A stretch of DNA of 64,000 nt, from contig NZ_JAOTBD010000005.1 in NCBI RefSeq assembly GCF_026162625.1, positions 111,400 through 175,399 of the forward strand. The letters run 5' to 3'. Both the position numbers and the translations under genes were made by a program. The DNA comes from Paracoccus beibuensis. Its GTDB lineage: Bacteria; Pseudomonadota; Alphaproteobacteria; Rhodobacterales; Rhodobacteraceae. The notes beneath the pieces are model-generated. The model worked only from the letters and a program-made list of their open reading frames with translations, had not been told where the DNA came from and did not search any database. Positions 38,607 through 46,692 of this stretch are shown here, in pieces (position 1 is the first letter of the stretch; every line of letters starts with the position of its first letter).

Positions 38607-39357
38607 GACCCGCATCGACGGCTTTCTGGACGGCCGGTTGCGGATCGCCCAGCCCGCGCGCGGGTACCGGTCGGGCGCGGATGCGGTGATGCTGGCGGCC
38701 GCCTGCCCGGCGCGTCCGGGGCAGTCGGTGCTGGAGCTGGGCTGCGGGGCAGGGGTGGCCAGTCTCTGCCTCGGCTGGCGCGTGCCGGGCCTGACCCTGA
38801 CGGGGCTGGAGCGGCAGGCGGACTACGCAGCGCTTGCGGCGGACAACGCGACCGCCAACGGCATCGCGCTGGAGGTGCTGCTGGGCGATCTGGCCGGGCC
38901 GCCGCCGGCGCTGCGGGACAGCGCCTTCGACCACGTCATGATGAACCCGCCGTATTTCCTGGCCGGCACCGCCGCGTCGGACCGGGGGCGGGCCGAGGCG
39001 CGACAAGAAGAAACGCCCTTGGCTGCCTGGATCGATGCGGGCCTGCGCCGCCTGCGGCCCGGCGGCTGGCTGACGCTGATCCAGCGGGCCGACCGGATGG
39101 ACGCGGTCATCCGCGCCTTGGGCAGCCGCGCCGGTGCGCTGTCAATCCTGCCGGTTGCCGCCCGCCACGACCACCCGGCGGGACGGGTGATGATCGTCGC
39201 GCGCAAGGGTTCGCGCAGCCCGATGCGGCTTCTGGCACCCTTCGTGATGCATGCAGAGCGGGCTCATCTGCGCGACGGCGAGGATCTGACCCCCGGCGCC
39301 GCCGACGTTCTGCGCAACGGAGCGCCGATCGAAATGACACATGCGAAAGTCTCGTGA
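38599..39357 (+). CDS. tRNA1(Val) N6-adenine methyltransferase-like protein
   Basis: A 252-residue class I SAM methyltransferase. The SAM motif VLELGCGAGVASLCLG is near residue 45, and the catalytic motif MMNPPYFLAG near residue 113 points to N6-adenine methylation. The N-terminus RIDGFLDGRLRIAQPARGYRSGADAVMLAA matches the TrmN6/YfiC group acting on A37 of valine tRNA. The exact substrate is inference. It overlaps the DUF2007 gene by 8 bp and is followed by the YdcH gene. Confidence 0.85.
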   Translation: MTETRIDGFLDGRLRIAQPARGYRSGADAVMLAAACPARPGQSVLELGCGAGVASLCLGWRVPGLTLTGLERQADYAALAADNATANGIALEVLLGDLAGPPPALRDSAFDHVMMNPPYFLAGTAASDRGRAEARQEETPLAAWIDAGLRRLRPGGWLTLIQRADRMDAVIRALGSRAGALSILPVAARHDHPAGRVMIVARKGSRSPMRLLAPFVMHAERAHLRDGEDLTPGAADVLRNGAPIEMTHAKVS

Positions 39358-39416
39358 CAGAATCACAATCCTATGCTGCACTCCCAATGTTCGACACAAC
39401 TATACAGGAGGATGCG

Positions 39417-39581
39417 ATGTCGGTTGCTTCCCACGTCGAGGAGCTTCGCAAGAAACACCAGAACCTGTCAGATGCCGTTGAAAGGGCGCACCGAACCCCC
39501 AGTGCCAGCGATCACGAGATAACGGAAATGAAGCGCGAAAAACTTCGCCTGAAGGAACAGATCAGCCGGCTTGCCCACTGA
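39417..39581 (+). CDS. YdcH family (DUF465) small protein
   Basis: A 54-residue acidic/basic helical protein: VASHVEELRKKHQNLSDAVE, a short loop (HRTPSASDHEI) and KREKLRLKEQISRL, which form the two-helix hairpin of the YdcH/DUF465 family. No function is established. The start has AGGAGGA 6 bases upstream; an upstream in-frame ATG lacks a ribosome site. It is followed by a strong stem-loop. Confidence 0.9.
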   Translation: MSVASHVEELRKKHQNLSDAVERAHRTPSASDHEITEMKREKLRLKEQISRLAH

Positions 39582-39610
39582 TGTCGTCCAAACCATGACA
39601 TTTGCATGAA

Positions 39611-39639
39611 AACGGCCCGCGTGGATCGCGCGGGCCGTT
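39611..39639. terminator. terminator between convergent YdcH and phaB
   Basis: An 11-bp perfect stem (AACGGCCCGCG at 39611-39621, CGCGGGCCGTT at 39629-39639, loop of 7). Read leftward after phaB it is followed by TTTTC, so it fits phaB termination well; read rightward it ends with TT and could also stop the YdcH message. Confidence 0.75.
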
Positions 39640-39653
39640 CGATGTTGGGCCAG

Positions 39654-40379
39654 TCAGACGAAGAACTGGCCGCCATTCGCGCTGAGGGTCGATCCGGTGA
39701 TGAAGCCCGCATCCTCGGCCGCAAGGAACACCACGGCGCGGGCGATCTCCTCGGGCTCGCCAAGGCGACCAACGGGGATCTGCGGGATGATACGCTCGTT
39801 CAGCACCTTCTCGTCGATGGCGCGCACCATCTCGGTCCCGATATAGCCGGGGCAGATGGCGTTGACGGTGATGCCGGCCCGCGCGCCTTCCTGCGCCAGG
39901 GCCTTGGTGAAGCCCAGGTCGCCCGCCTTGGCGGCGGAATAGTTCGCCTGGCCCGCCTGGCCCTTCTGCCCGTTGATCGAACTGATGTTGACGACCCGCC
40001 CGAACTTGCGGTCGCGCATGCCCGACCAGACGGCGTGAGTCATGTTGAACAGGCCAGTCAGGTTGGTGTCGATGACCTCTTTCCACTGCTGCGGCGTCAT
40101 CTTGTGGAACATGGCGTCGCGGGTGATGCCCGCGTTGTTGACAAGAACCGCGACCGGACCCAGGTCCGCTTCGACCTGCGCCACGCCGCTGGCACAGGCA
40201 TCGTAGTCGGCCACAGACCATTTGTAGGTCTTGATCCCGGTTTCGTCGGAAAAGGCACGAGCGGCGTCATCATTGCCGGCGTAGTTCGCGGCGACAGTGT
40301 ATCCTGCCTGCTGCAGCGCCTTGGAAATGGCGGCGCCGATCCCCCGCGACCCTCCGGTGACGAGTGCGACCTTGGACAT
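39654..40379 (-). CDS. phaB: acetoacetyl-CoA reductase
   Basis: A 241-residue short-chain dehydrogenase that reduces acetoacetyl-CoA to (R)-3-hydroxybutyryl-CoA with NADPH for polyhydroxybutyrate. The cofactor loop ALVTGGSRGIGAAI lies at residues 5-18, NNAG near residue 86, the catalytic Ser/Tyr/Lys in SSINGQKGQAGQANYSAAKAG, and PGYIGTEM near residue 185. It lies 85 bp after phaA on the same strand, with a stem-loop between them. PhaC and PhaR are not in the window. Confidence 0.95.
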   Translation of the reverse strand: MSKVALVTGGSRGIGAAISKALQQAGYTVAANYAGNDDAARAFSDETGIKTYKWSVADYDACASGVAQVEADLGPVAVLVNNAGITRDAMFHKMTPQQWKEVIDTNLTGLFNMTHAVWSGMRDRKFGRVVNISSINGQKGQAGQANYSAAKAGDLGFTKALAQEGARAGITVNAICPGYIGTEMVRAIDEKVLNERIIPQIPVGRLGEPEEIARAVVFLAAEDAGFITGSTLSANGGQFFV

Positions 40380-40430
40380 GTTTCCCCCCTTTGAAGATCA
40401 ACGTTCGAAATCTTGCTAACGAAACGAATA

Positions 40431-40457
40431 CAGCCGCGCAACAAAATTGCGCGGCTG
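40431..40457 (-). terminator. phaA-phaB intergenic stem-loop
   Basis: An 11-bp perfect stem (CAGCCGCGCAA at 40431-40441, TTGCGCGGCTG at 40447-40457, loop of 5) begins 8 bases after the phaA stop codon. It could be a partial terminator or a processing site that sets different levels for phaA and phaB. Its inner part GCGCAACAAAATTGCGC nearly equals the dyad upstream of mcd, so a protein-binding role is the alternative. Confidence 0.5.
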
Positions 40458-40464
40458 ATCGCCC

Positions 40465-41637
40465 TTAGCGTTCAAGGCACATGGCGACGCCCATGCCGCC
40501 ACCGATGCACAAGGTGGCAAGACCCTTCTTCGCGTCGCGGCGCTTCATCTCGAACAGCAGCGTGTTCAGGACGCGGGCGCCCGAGGCGCCGATCGGGTGG
40601 CCGATGGCGATGGCGCCGCCGTTCACGTTCACGATCGACGGGTCCCAGCCCATGTCCTTGTTCACGGCGCAGGCCTGGGCGGCAAAGGCCTCGTTCGCCT
40701 CGACCAGATCCAGGTCGCCGACGGACCAACCGGCCTTTTCCAGCGCCTTGCGGCTGGCCGGGATGGGTCCGGTGCCCATGATCGCGGGGTCCAGACCCGC
40801 AGTGGCATAGCTGGCGATGCGCGCGAGCGGCGTCAGGCCGCGGCGGCTGGCCTCCTCCTCGGTCATGACCATGACGGCGGCCGCGCCGTCGTTCAGCCCC
40901 GAGGCGTTCGCCGCGGTGACCGAGCCGTCCTTGGTGAAGGCCGGGCGCAGCTTCTGCATCGCGTCCAGCGTAGCGCCGTGGCGGATGTATTCGTCCTTGT
41001 CGACGACCGTGTCGCCCTTGCGGGTCTTGACGGTGTAGGCCACGATCTCGTCGTCGAAGCGACCTTCCTTCTGCGCGGCCTCGGCCTTGTTCTGGCTGGC
41101 CACCGCGAACTCGTCCTGCTGGTCGCGGCTGATCGTCCACTTCTCGGCGACGTTCTCGGCCGTCTGGCCCATGTGGTAGTTGTTGAACGCGTCCCACAGA
41201 CCGTCGCGGATCATGGTATCGACCATCTGCATGTCGCCCATCTTGTGGCCCGCGCGCAGATAGGCCGCGTGCATCGCCAGCGACATGCTTTCCTGGCCAC
41301 CGGCCATGATCACGCGGGCGTCGCCCAGGATCACCTGCTGGGCCGCCAGCGCCACGGCACGCAGACCCGATCCGCAGACCTGATTGATGCCCCAGGCCGC
41401 TGATTCCTGCGGCAGGCCGGCCTTGATATGCGCCTGGCGCGCCGGGTTCTGGCCCTGGCCCGCCGTCAGGACCTGACCCAGGATCGTCTCGTCGACCTCG
41501 GCCGCGTCGACGCCCGACCGGGCCAGCACTTCCTTCAGAACGGCGGCGCCGAGGTCATGTGCCGGAATATTGGCGAAGGACCCGAGGAAACTTCCTACGG
41601 GTGTCCGGGCGGCAGAGACAATAACGGCTTTGGTCAT
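40465..41637 (-). CDS. phaA: acetyl-CoA C-acetyltransferase (beta-ketothiolase)
   Basis: A 390-residue thiolase that condenses two acetyl-CoA into acetoacetyl-CoA, the first step of polyhydroxybutyrate synthesis and an entry to the ethylmalonyl-CoA pathway. The acyl-binding Cys88 is in [11 protein letters not shown], the active His in [16 protein letters not shown] (about residue 347), and the second Cys in [10 protein letters not shown] near the end. The length is the family norm. It is the first gene of phaA-phaB. GGAG lies just before the start. Confidence 0.96.
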   Translation of the reverse strand: MTKAVIVSAARTPVGSFLGSFANIPAHDLGAAVLKEVLARSGVDAAEVDETILGQVLTAGQGQNPARQAHIKAGLPQESAAWGINQVCGSGLRAVALAAQQVILGDARVIMAGGQESMSLAMHAAYLRAGHKMGDMQMVDTMIRDGLWDAFNNYHMGQTAENVAEKWTISRDQQDEFAVASQNKAEAAQKEGRFDDEIVAYTVKTRKGDTVVDKDEYIRHGATLDAMQKLRPAFTKDGSVTAANASGLNDGAAAVMVMTEEEASRRGLTPLARIASYATAGLDPAIMGTGPIPASRKALEKAGWSVGDLDLVEANEAFAAQACAVNKDMGWDPSIVNVNGGAIAIGHPIGASGARVLNTLLFEMKRRDAKKGLATLCIGGGMGVAMCLER

Positions 41638-41752
41638 GGCGGGCTCCTTCCCATCACTGCCGGCGGGCCGGCGAATCCGGTTCAGGATGCGCGTTCACGA
41701 CGTGGCGTCAAGAAGATCACCGTGACAATTGGACAAAGTGGTCAGGACACGA

Positions 41753-42568
41753 TCAGCGCGTCGCCAGCGACGGCGGGGACTTCCAGGGCGGCGCGATGGT
41801 CGGCGCACCGAAGTAGTAGCCCTGCAGGCAGTCGATGCCGATATCGATCAGGAAGCTTGCATCCTCGGCCGTTTCGACGGATTCAGCGACCGTGAACATG
41901 TCGAAATGGTGCGCGATGGACTGCAGCGCGCGGGTCAGCACCTGGTTGTCCGGGTTGGCCGAGATCTGGCGGATGAATTGCCCGTCGATCTTGATCATGT
42001 CGAAGCAGAAGTCGCGCAGATAGCGGAACGAGGTATAGCCCGCCCCGAAATCGTCCAGCGCCAGGCTGATGCCATATCCCTGCACTTCGGCCATGAAGCC
42101 CTGAACCTCTTGCGGCATGCCCATGGCCGAACTTTCGGTGATTTCCAGGATCAGACGCTCGGCCGCCATCGGGTCTTCCGAAACGCTGCGCCGCAGGGTG
42201 TTGATCCAGTCGGGATAGTTGATCGAGCGGGCGGACATGTTGATCGACAGGCGCAGCGACAGATCCTCGGCCAGGGTCTGCAGGCCGAGGGACAGCGACA
42301 GGCAGTCGATCTTGCGGCCAAGCTCGGTCTTTTCCGCCTGCGGCATGAAGTCGCGCAGCGGCACCAGCCGCCCGGTGTCGTCGATGATGCGGATCAGCCC
42401 TTCATAGAACGCGGCGGTCTTGGTGCGGCCCGATTGCACGATCGGCTGGAAGGCCAGGACCGCGCTGGCGCGTTCCACCGCCGCAGTGACCGCCGACATG
42501 GTGATCCGGTCCTGAAAGCGGATCGCATCTTCCAGGGGCGAACTGTTTTCCACGATTCTGTCGCTCAC
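41753..42568 (-). CDS. EAL domain cyclic-di-GMP phosphodiesterase
   Basis: A 271-residue stand-alone EAL domain without visible sensor domain or GGDEF. The EAL motif is EGL, keeping the Glu. Further catalytic positions are present: SINMSARS (Asn), LILEITESS (Glu), LALDDFGAGYTSF (Asp-Asp), MIKIDGQFI (Lys), VAESVET (Glu) and LQGYYFGAP (Gln). It should cleave cyclic-di-GMP and so affect motility and biofilm. It is cytoplasmic. The C-terminal tail after GYYFGAP is short. It is divergent from tag, with 94 bp between them. Confidence 0.9.
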   Translation of the reverse strand: MSDRIVENSSPLEDAIRFQDRITMSAVTAAVERASAVLAFQPIVQSGRTKTAAFYEGLIRIIDDTGRLVPLRDFMPQAEKTELGRKIDCLSLSLGLQTLAEDLSLRLSINMSARSINYPDWINTLRRSVSEDPMAAERLILEITESSAMGMPQEVQGFMAEVQGYGISLALDDFGAGYTSFRYLRDFCFDMIKIDGQFIRQISANPDNQVLTRALQSIAHHFDMFTVAESVETAEDASFLIDIGIDCLQGYYFGAPTIAPPWKSPPSLATR

Positions 42569-42662
42569 GGCGCGCCTCTCTATTCTCGGCCTGCTTGAAG
42601 TCTGGCCATCATGGCTTAACCTGCCGTGAAACGGGATCTGATTTTCAACTCAGGGTTAACGA

Positions 42663-43238
42663 ATGATCCAGCGATGCACTTGGTGCGGCAGCGACCCGCT
42701 GTACCAGGATTATCACGACACCGAATGGGGGGTGCCGGAACGCGACCCTCGGGCGCTTTGGGAAAAGCTGGTGCTGGACGGCTTCCAGGCAGGCCTGTCG
42801 TGGATCACCATCCTGCGCAAGCGCGACGCGTTCCGCGAGGAATTCGACGGCTTCGAACCGGTGCGCGTGGCGACCTGGGATGCGGCGCGGATCGACCGGG
42901 CGCTGCGCAATCCCGGCATCGTCCGCCATCGCGGCAAGATCGAGGCGACCGTCCGCGGCGCCCAGGCCTATCTGGACATCGAGGCGACCGAGGGATTCTC
43001 GCCGTGGCTGTGGTCCTTCGTGGGCGGCCAGCCGATCCTGAACGGCTGGCCCGACACGGCGTCGGTGCCGACCCAGACCGCGCAGTCTCAGGCCATGTCG
43101 AAGGCACTGAAGAAGCGGGGCTTCAACTTCTGCGGGCCGGTCATCATCTATGCCTTCATGCAGGCCACCGGAATGGTCAACGACCACCTGACGACCTGCC
43201 ACCGGCACGGCGCCCTTACGGCGCCATCAGCTGCGTGA
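42663..43238 (+). CDS. tag: DNA-3-methyladenine glycosylase I
   Basis: A 191-residue base-excision repair enzyme removing 3-methyladenine from DNA. The N-terminus holds RCTWCGSDPLYQDYHDTEWGVP, with the first zinc-ligand Cys and the catalytic region; AGLSWITILRKR near residue 38 is the helix motif, and the late MVNDHLTTCHRH supplies the last zinc ligands (His and Cys). The frame runs 23 bp into the end of the convergent TlpA gene. Confidence 0.95.
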   Translation: MIQRCTWCGSDPLYQDYHDTEWGVPERDPRALWEKLVLDGFQAGLSWITILRKRDAFREEFDGFEPVRVATWDAARIDRALRNPGIVRHRGKIEATVRGAQAYLDIEATEGFSPWLWSFVGGQPILNGWPDTASVPTQTAQSQAMSKALKKRGFNFCGPVIIYAFMQATGMVNDHLTTCHRHGALTAPSAA

Positions 43239-43764
43239 TCAGCGTCTTTGCCGCATCGGAATCCCATTCGGCGTCGCCAAGGTAGCGTGCGACCTCATTC
43301 CCGTCGCGGTCGATCAGCACGGTCACCGGCAGGCCCACGACGCCCATGTCGCGGGCGACCTGCTGGCGCGGGTCCAGAAGCACCGGCAGGTTTTCCACGC
43401 CGACCTCCTTGAAGAAGTCGTCGATGCGCTCGGGCGAGTTGCGGCCGGTGGCGATGGTGACAACCTCGAAGTCGTCGCCGCCCATCTCGGCCTGCAGGCG
43501 GTCCAGCGCCGGCATCTCCTCGCGGCAGGGGGCGCACCAGGTGGCCCAGAAGTTCAGCAGGACGACCTTGCCTTTCCAGTCGGCCAGGGTGTGCGTGCCG
43601 CCGTCTGGATCGGTGAATTCGGTTTCCGACAGGGGCGCGGGATCGTCGGCGACGACCAGCTTTCCCAGCCCTCCGTCCCGGGCCGCCTGCCAGTCGGGCT
43701 GGGCCGCGAAGGCGGTGTTTGCACCGATGATAAGGGCCGTATAAAGCAGGGCGGAACGCAGCAT
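43216..43764 (-). CDS. TlpA-like thiol:disulfide reductase
   Basis: A 182-residue exported thioredoxin-like protein. The signal peptide is MLRSALLYTALIIGANTAFAA; the redox site WATWCAPCREEMPAL has CxxC near residue 78, in the TlpA/ResA family; VVLLNFWATWC and MGVVGLPVTVLIDRDG fit it. It would reduce disulphides in the periplasm, for example for cytochrome c or copper-site assembly of the oxidase. The start codon is 23 bp from the divergent argH start. GGAGG stands 7 bases upstream of the ATG. Confidence 0.9.
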   Translation of the reverse strand: MLRSALLYTALIIGANTAFAAQPDWQAARDGGLGKLVVADDPAPLSETEFTDPDGGTHTLADWKGKVVLLNFWATWCAPCREEMPALDRLQAEMGGDDFEVVTIATGRNSPERIDDFFKEVGVENLPVLLDPRQQVARDMGVVGLPVTVLIDRDGNEVARYLGDAEWDSDAAKTLITQLMAP

Positions 43765-43787
43765 GAGACCTCCGAGGGACGTACCTG

Positions 43788-45188
43788 ATGACCGACCGGC
43801 CAGAAACCTCCGCCAACAGCATGTGGGGCGGGCGCTTCGCCGCCGGACCCGACGCGATCATGGAGGCGATCAACGCCTCGATCGGCTTCGACCGGCGGCT
43901 TTATGCCCAGGACATCCGGGGCAGCCGGGCCCATGCCGCCATGCTGGCGGCCACGGGCATCATCAGCGATAGCGATGCGAAGGCGATCGGGGAAGGCCTG
44001 CTCACCGTCTTGTCAGAGATCGAGGCCGGAGATTTTCCGTTCAAGACCGCGCTGGAGGACATCCACATGAACGTGGAGGCGCGCCTGAAGGAGATCATCG
44101 GCGAACCCGCGGGACGCCTGCACACCGGCCGGTCCAGGAACGATCAGGTGGCGACGGATTTCCGCCTGTGGGTGCGCGACCAGTGCGACGCGGCCATCGA
44201 CGGGCTGACCGCGCTGATCCGCGCGGCCCTTGGCCAGGCCGAGGCGGGGGCGGATTGGGTCATGCCGGGCTTCACCCACCTGCAGACCGCGCAGCCGGTG
44301 ACCTGGGGCCACCACATGATGGCCTATGTCGAGATGTTCGGCCGCGACCTGTCGCGGTTTCAGGACGCCCGCAAGCGGATGAACGAATCGCCCTTGGGTG
44401 CTGCGGCACTTGCCGGGACCGGCTATCCGATCGATCGTGACATGACCGCGAAGGCGCTGGATTTCGAGCGCCCCATGGCCAACAGCCTGGATGCCGTCAG
44501 CGACCGCGATTTCGCGCTGGAGTTCCTGTCCGCGGCCTCGATCTGCGCCGTCCACCTGTCGCGCCTGGCCGAGGAACTGGTGATCTGGTCGTCCGCGCAG
44601 TTCCGCTTCGTGTCGATGTCGGACAAGTGGTCCACCGGGTCGTCGATCATGCCGCAAAAGCGCAACCCCGACGCGGCTGAACTGATCCGTGCCAAGATCG
44701 GGCGCATCCTGGGCGCGACGGTGGCGCTGTTCACGGTGATGAAGGGCCTGCCCCTGGCCTATTCCAAGGACATGCAGGAGGACAAGGAGCAGGTCTTCGA
44801 CGCCGCCGACAGCCTGATGCTGGCCCTGGCCGCGATGTCGGGGATGCTGTCGGACCTGACGGCCAACCGCGACCGGCTGGAGGTTGCGGCCAGCACGGGC
44901 TTTTCTACCGCCACCGACCTGGCCGACTGGCTGGTGCGCGAATTGGGCCTGCCGTTCCGCGACGCCCATCACGTCACCGGGTCGCTGGTGGCCCTGGCCG
45001 AAGGCCGGGGCATCGACCTGCCGGACCTGACGCTGGAGGACATGCGGTCGGTCCATGACGGGATCACGCAGGATGTCTTCACCGTGCTGGGCGTGCACAA
45101 CTCCGTCGCTTCGCGCCAAAGCTATGGCGGCACGGCGCCCGCGCAGGTGCGCGCGCAGATCACCCGCTGGAAGGAGAAACTGGCATGA
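43788..45188 (+). CDS. argH: argininosuccinate lyase
   Basis: A 466-residue tetrameric enzyme that splits argininosuccinate into arginine and fumarate. [14 protein letters not shown] at the N-terminus, [17 protein letters not shown] (about residue 107), [16 protein letters not shown] (about 160) and the signature [18 protein letters not shown] (about 284) are typical. Position and length are normal. It begins 23 bp from the divergent TlpA gene and its stop overlaps the start of a small lipoprotein gene (ATGA). Confidence 0.96.
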   Translation: MTDRPETSANSMWGGRFAAGPDAIMEAINASIGFDRRLYAQDIRGSRAHAAMLAATGIISDSDAKAIGEGLLTVLSEIEAGDFPFKTALEDIHMNVEARLKEIIGEPAGRLHTGRSRNDQVATDFRLWVRDQCDAAIDGLTALIRAALGQAEAGADWVMPGFTHLQTAQPVTWGHHMMAYVEMFGRDLSRFQDARKRMNESPLGAAALAGTGYPIDRDMTAKALDFERPMANSLDAVSDRDFALEFLSAASICAVHLSRLAEELVIWSSAQFRFVSMSDKWSTGSSIMPQKRNPDAAELIRAKIGRILGATVALFTVMKGLPLAYSKDMQEDKEQVFDAADSLMLALAAMSGMLSDLTANRDRLEVAASTGFSTATDLADWLVRELGLPFRDAHHVTGSLVALAEGRGIDLPDLTLEDMRSVHDGITQDVFTVLGVHNSVASRQSYGGTAPAQVRAQITRWKEKLA

Positions 45189-45352
45189 GAAACACCCTGA
45201 TCATCGTCGTCGTGCTGGTCGTGCTTCTGGCCGTCCTGGCAGGGTGCGGCGTCGACGGCGCACCCCAACGCCCGGTCGAGGAGCCGTTGCAGCAGAAGGT
45301 CGGCGTCACCGTCAGCGGCGACGCGACCGTCGGTGTCGTGGCCGAACTGTAG
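45185..45352 (+). CDS. small lipoprotein, LptM-like
   Basis: A 55-residue protein with a lipoprotein signal [21 protein letters not shown] (lipobox LAGC, Cys at residue 21) and a 34-residue mature part that starts [14 protein letters not shown]. The CGxxGxP start and the position directly before lysA are those of LptM (YifL), the lipoprotein that helps mature the LPS transport complex LptDE. That family call is inference from pattern and place. It overlaps argH by 4 bp, and lysA starts on the base after its stop, so all three form one unit. The small tail could contain a [11 protein letters not shown] strand. Confidence 0.75.
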   Translation: MRNTLIIVVVLVVLLAVLAGCGVDGAPQRPVEEPLQQKVGVTVSGDATVGVVAEL

Positions 45353-46618
45353 ATGGACCATTTCCTCTATAAAGATGGGCATCTGCATGCCGAGGACGTA
45401 CCGCTGTCGCGCATCGCGGCAGAGGTCGGCACGCCTGTCTATGTCTATTCGGCGGCGACCCTGAAACGGCATTTCGGCCTGTTCCGGCAGGCGCTGGACT
45501 GGACGGATCACCTCGTCTGCTTTGCGGTCAAGTCGAACAGCAACCTGGCCGTGCTGAAGCTGATGGGTGATCTGGGTGCGGGGATGGATGTCGTCTCGGG
45601 CGGCGAATATGCGCGCGCTAAGGCGGCGGGCGTGCCGGGAGAGCGGATCGTGTTTTCCGGCGTCGGAAAGACGGCGCCCGAAATGCGCATGGCGATCGAG
45701 GGTGGCATCCGCCAGTTCAACATCGAGAGCGAGCCCGAGATGCGCGCCTTGTCGGCTCTGGCTGCCGGCATGGGCGCCAGCGTGCCCGTGGCCATCCGCG
45801 TGAACCCCGACGTGGACGCCAAGACGCACGAGAAGATCGCCACCGGGAAGTCCGAGAACAAGTTCGGCATCCCGATATCCCGCGCCATCGAGGTCTATGC
45901 CGAGGCGGCATCACTGCCGGGCCTTCAGGTCGTCGGGATCGACGTCCATATCGGCAGCCAACTGACCGACCTGAAGCCGTTCCGCGCCGCCTATGTCAAG
46001 GTCGCCGACCTGACCAGGGCGCTGCGGGCCGAAGGGCACCAGATCACGCGGCTGGACCTGGGCGGCGGCCTGGGCATCCCCTATCGCCGCGACAACAACT
46101 CGCCGCCGCTGCCCATCGAATACGGAGAGGTCATCCGCGAGGCGGTGGGCGATCTGGGCTGCGAGATCGAGATCGAGCCCGGCCGCAACATCGTCGGCAA
46201 TGCCGGGGTGCTGTTGTCCCAGGTCATCTACGTCAAGAAAGGTGAGGATCGCGACTTCCTGATCGTGGATGCGGCCATGAACGACCTGCTGCGCCCCGCG
46301 ATGTACGGCGCGCATCACGACATCGTTCCGGTGGTCGAACCTGATCTGGGTGCCGGCGTGCATCCCTATGACGTGGTGGGCCCGATCTGTGAATCGGGCG
46401 ACACGTTCCAGAAAGCCGCGGAACTGCCCGAAATTGCGGCGGGCGGGCTGATCGCCTTCCGCTCGGCCGGGGCCTATGGTGCCGTAATGGCATCGGAATA
46501 CAATTCCCGGCCGCTGGTGCCCGAGGTTCTGGTGCAGGGCGATCACTTCGCCGTCATCAGGCCGCGTCCGACGTATGAGGAGATGCTAGGGCGCGATAGC
46601 ATCCCGGAATGGCTTTGA
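45353..46618 (+). CDS. lysA: diaminopimelate decarboxylase
   Basis: A 421-residue PLP enzyme that makes lysine from meso-diaminopimelate. The PLP lysine is in CFAVKSNSNLAVLK (about residue 60), the glycine-rich phosphate loop in LDLGGGLGIPYR (about 237), and the C-terminus contains DVVGPICESGDTF and RSAGAYGAVMASEYNSRP, typical fold III decarboxylase blocks. It follows the LptM-like gene with no spacing and is the last step after dapE. It lies 74 bp before the TIGR02302 gene. Confidence 0.96.
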   Translation: MDHFLYKDGHLHAEDVPLSRIAAEVGTPVYVYSAATLKRHFGLFRQALDWTDHLVCFAVKSNSNLAVLKLMGDLGAGMDVVSGGEYARAKAAGVPGERIVFSGVGKTAPEMRMAIEGGIRQFNIESEPEMRALSALAAGMGASVPVAIRVNPDVDAKTHEKIATGKSENKFGIPISRAIEVYAEAASLPGLQVVGIDVHIGSQLTDLKPFRAAYVKVADLTRALRAEGHQITRLDLGGGLGIPYRRDNNSPPLPIEYGEVIREAVGDLGCEIEIEPGRNIVGNAGVLLSQVIYVKKGEDRDFLIVDAAMNDLLRPAMYGAHHDIVPVVEPDLGAGVHPYDVVGPICESGDTFQKAAELPEIAAGGLIAFRSAGAYGAVMASEYNSRPLVPEVLVQGDHFAVIRPRPTYEEMLGRDSIPEWL

Positions 46619-46692
46619 TCGGGCGTCAGCATCTGACCGACAGGCCGGGGGTCGTCAGCCTCCGGAGCCCTGAAGGCGTTTCCGACATCACG

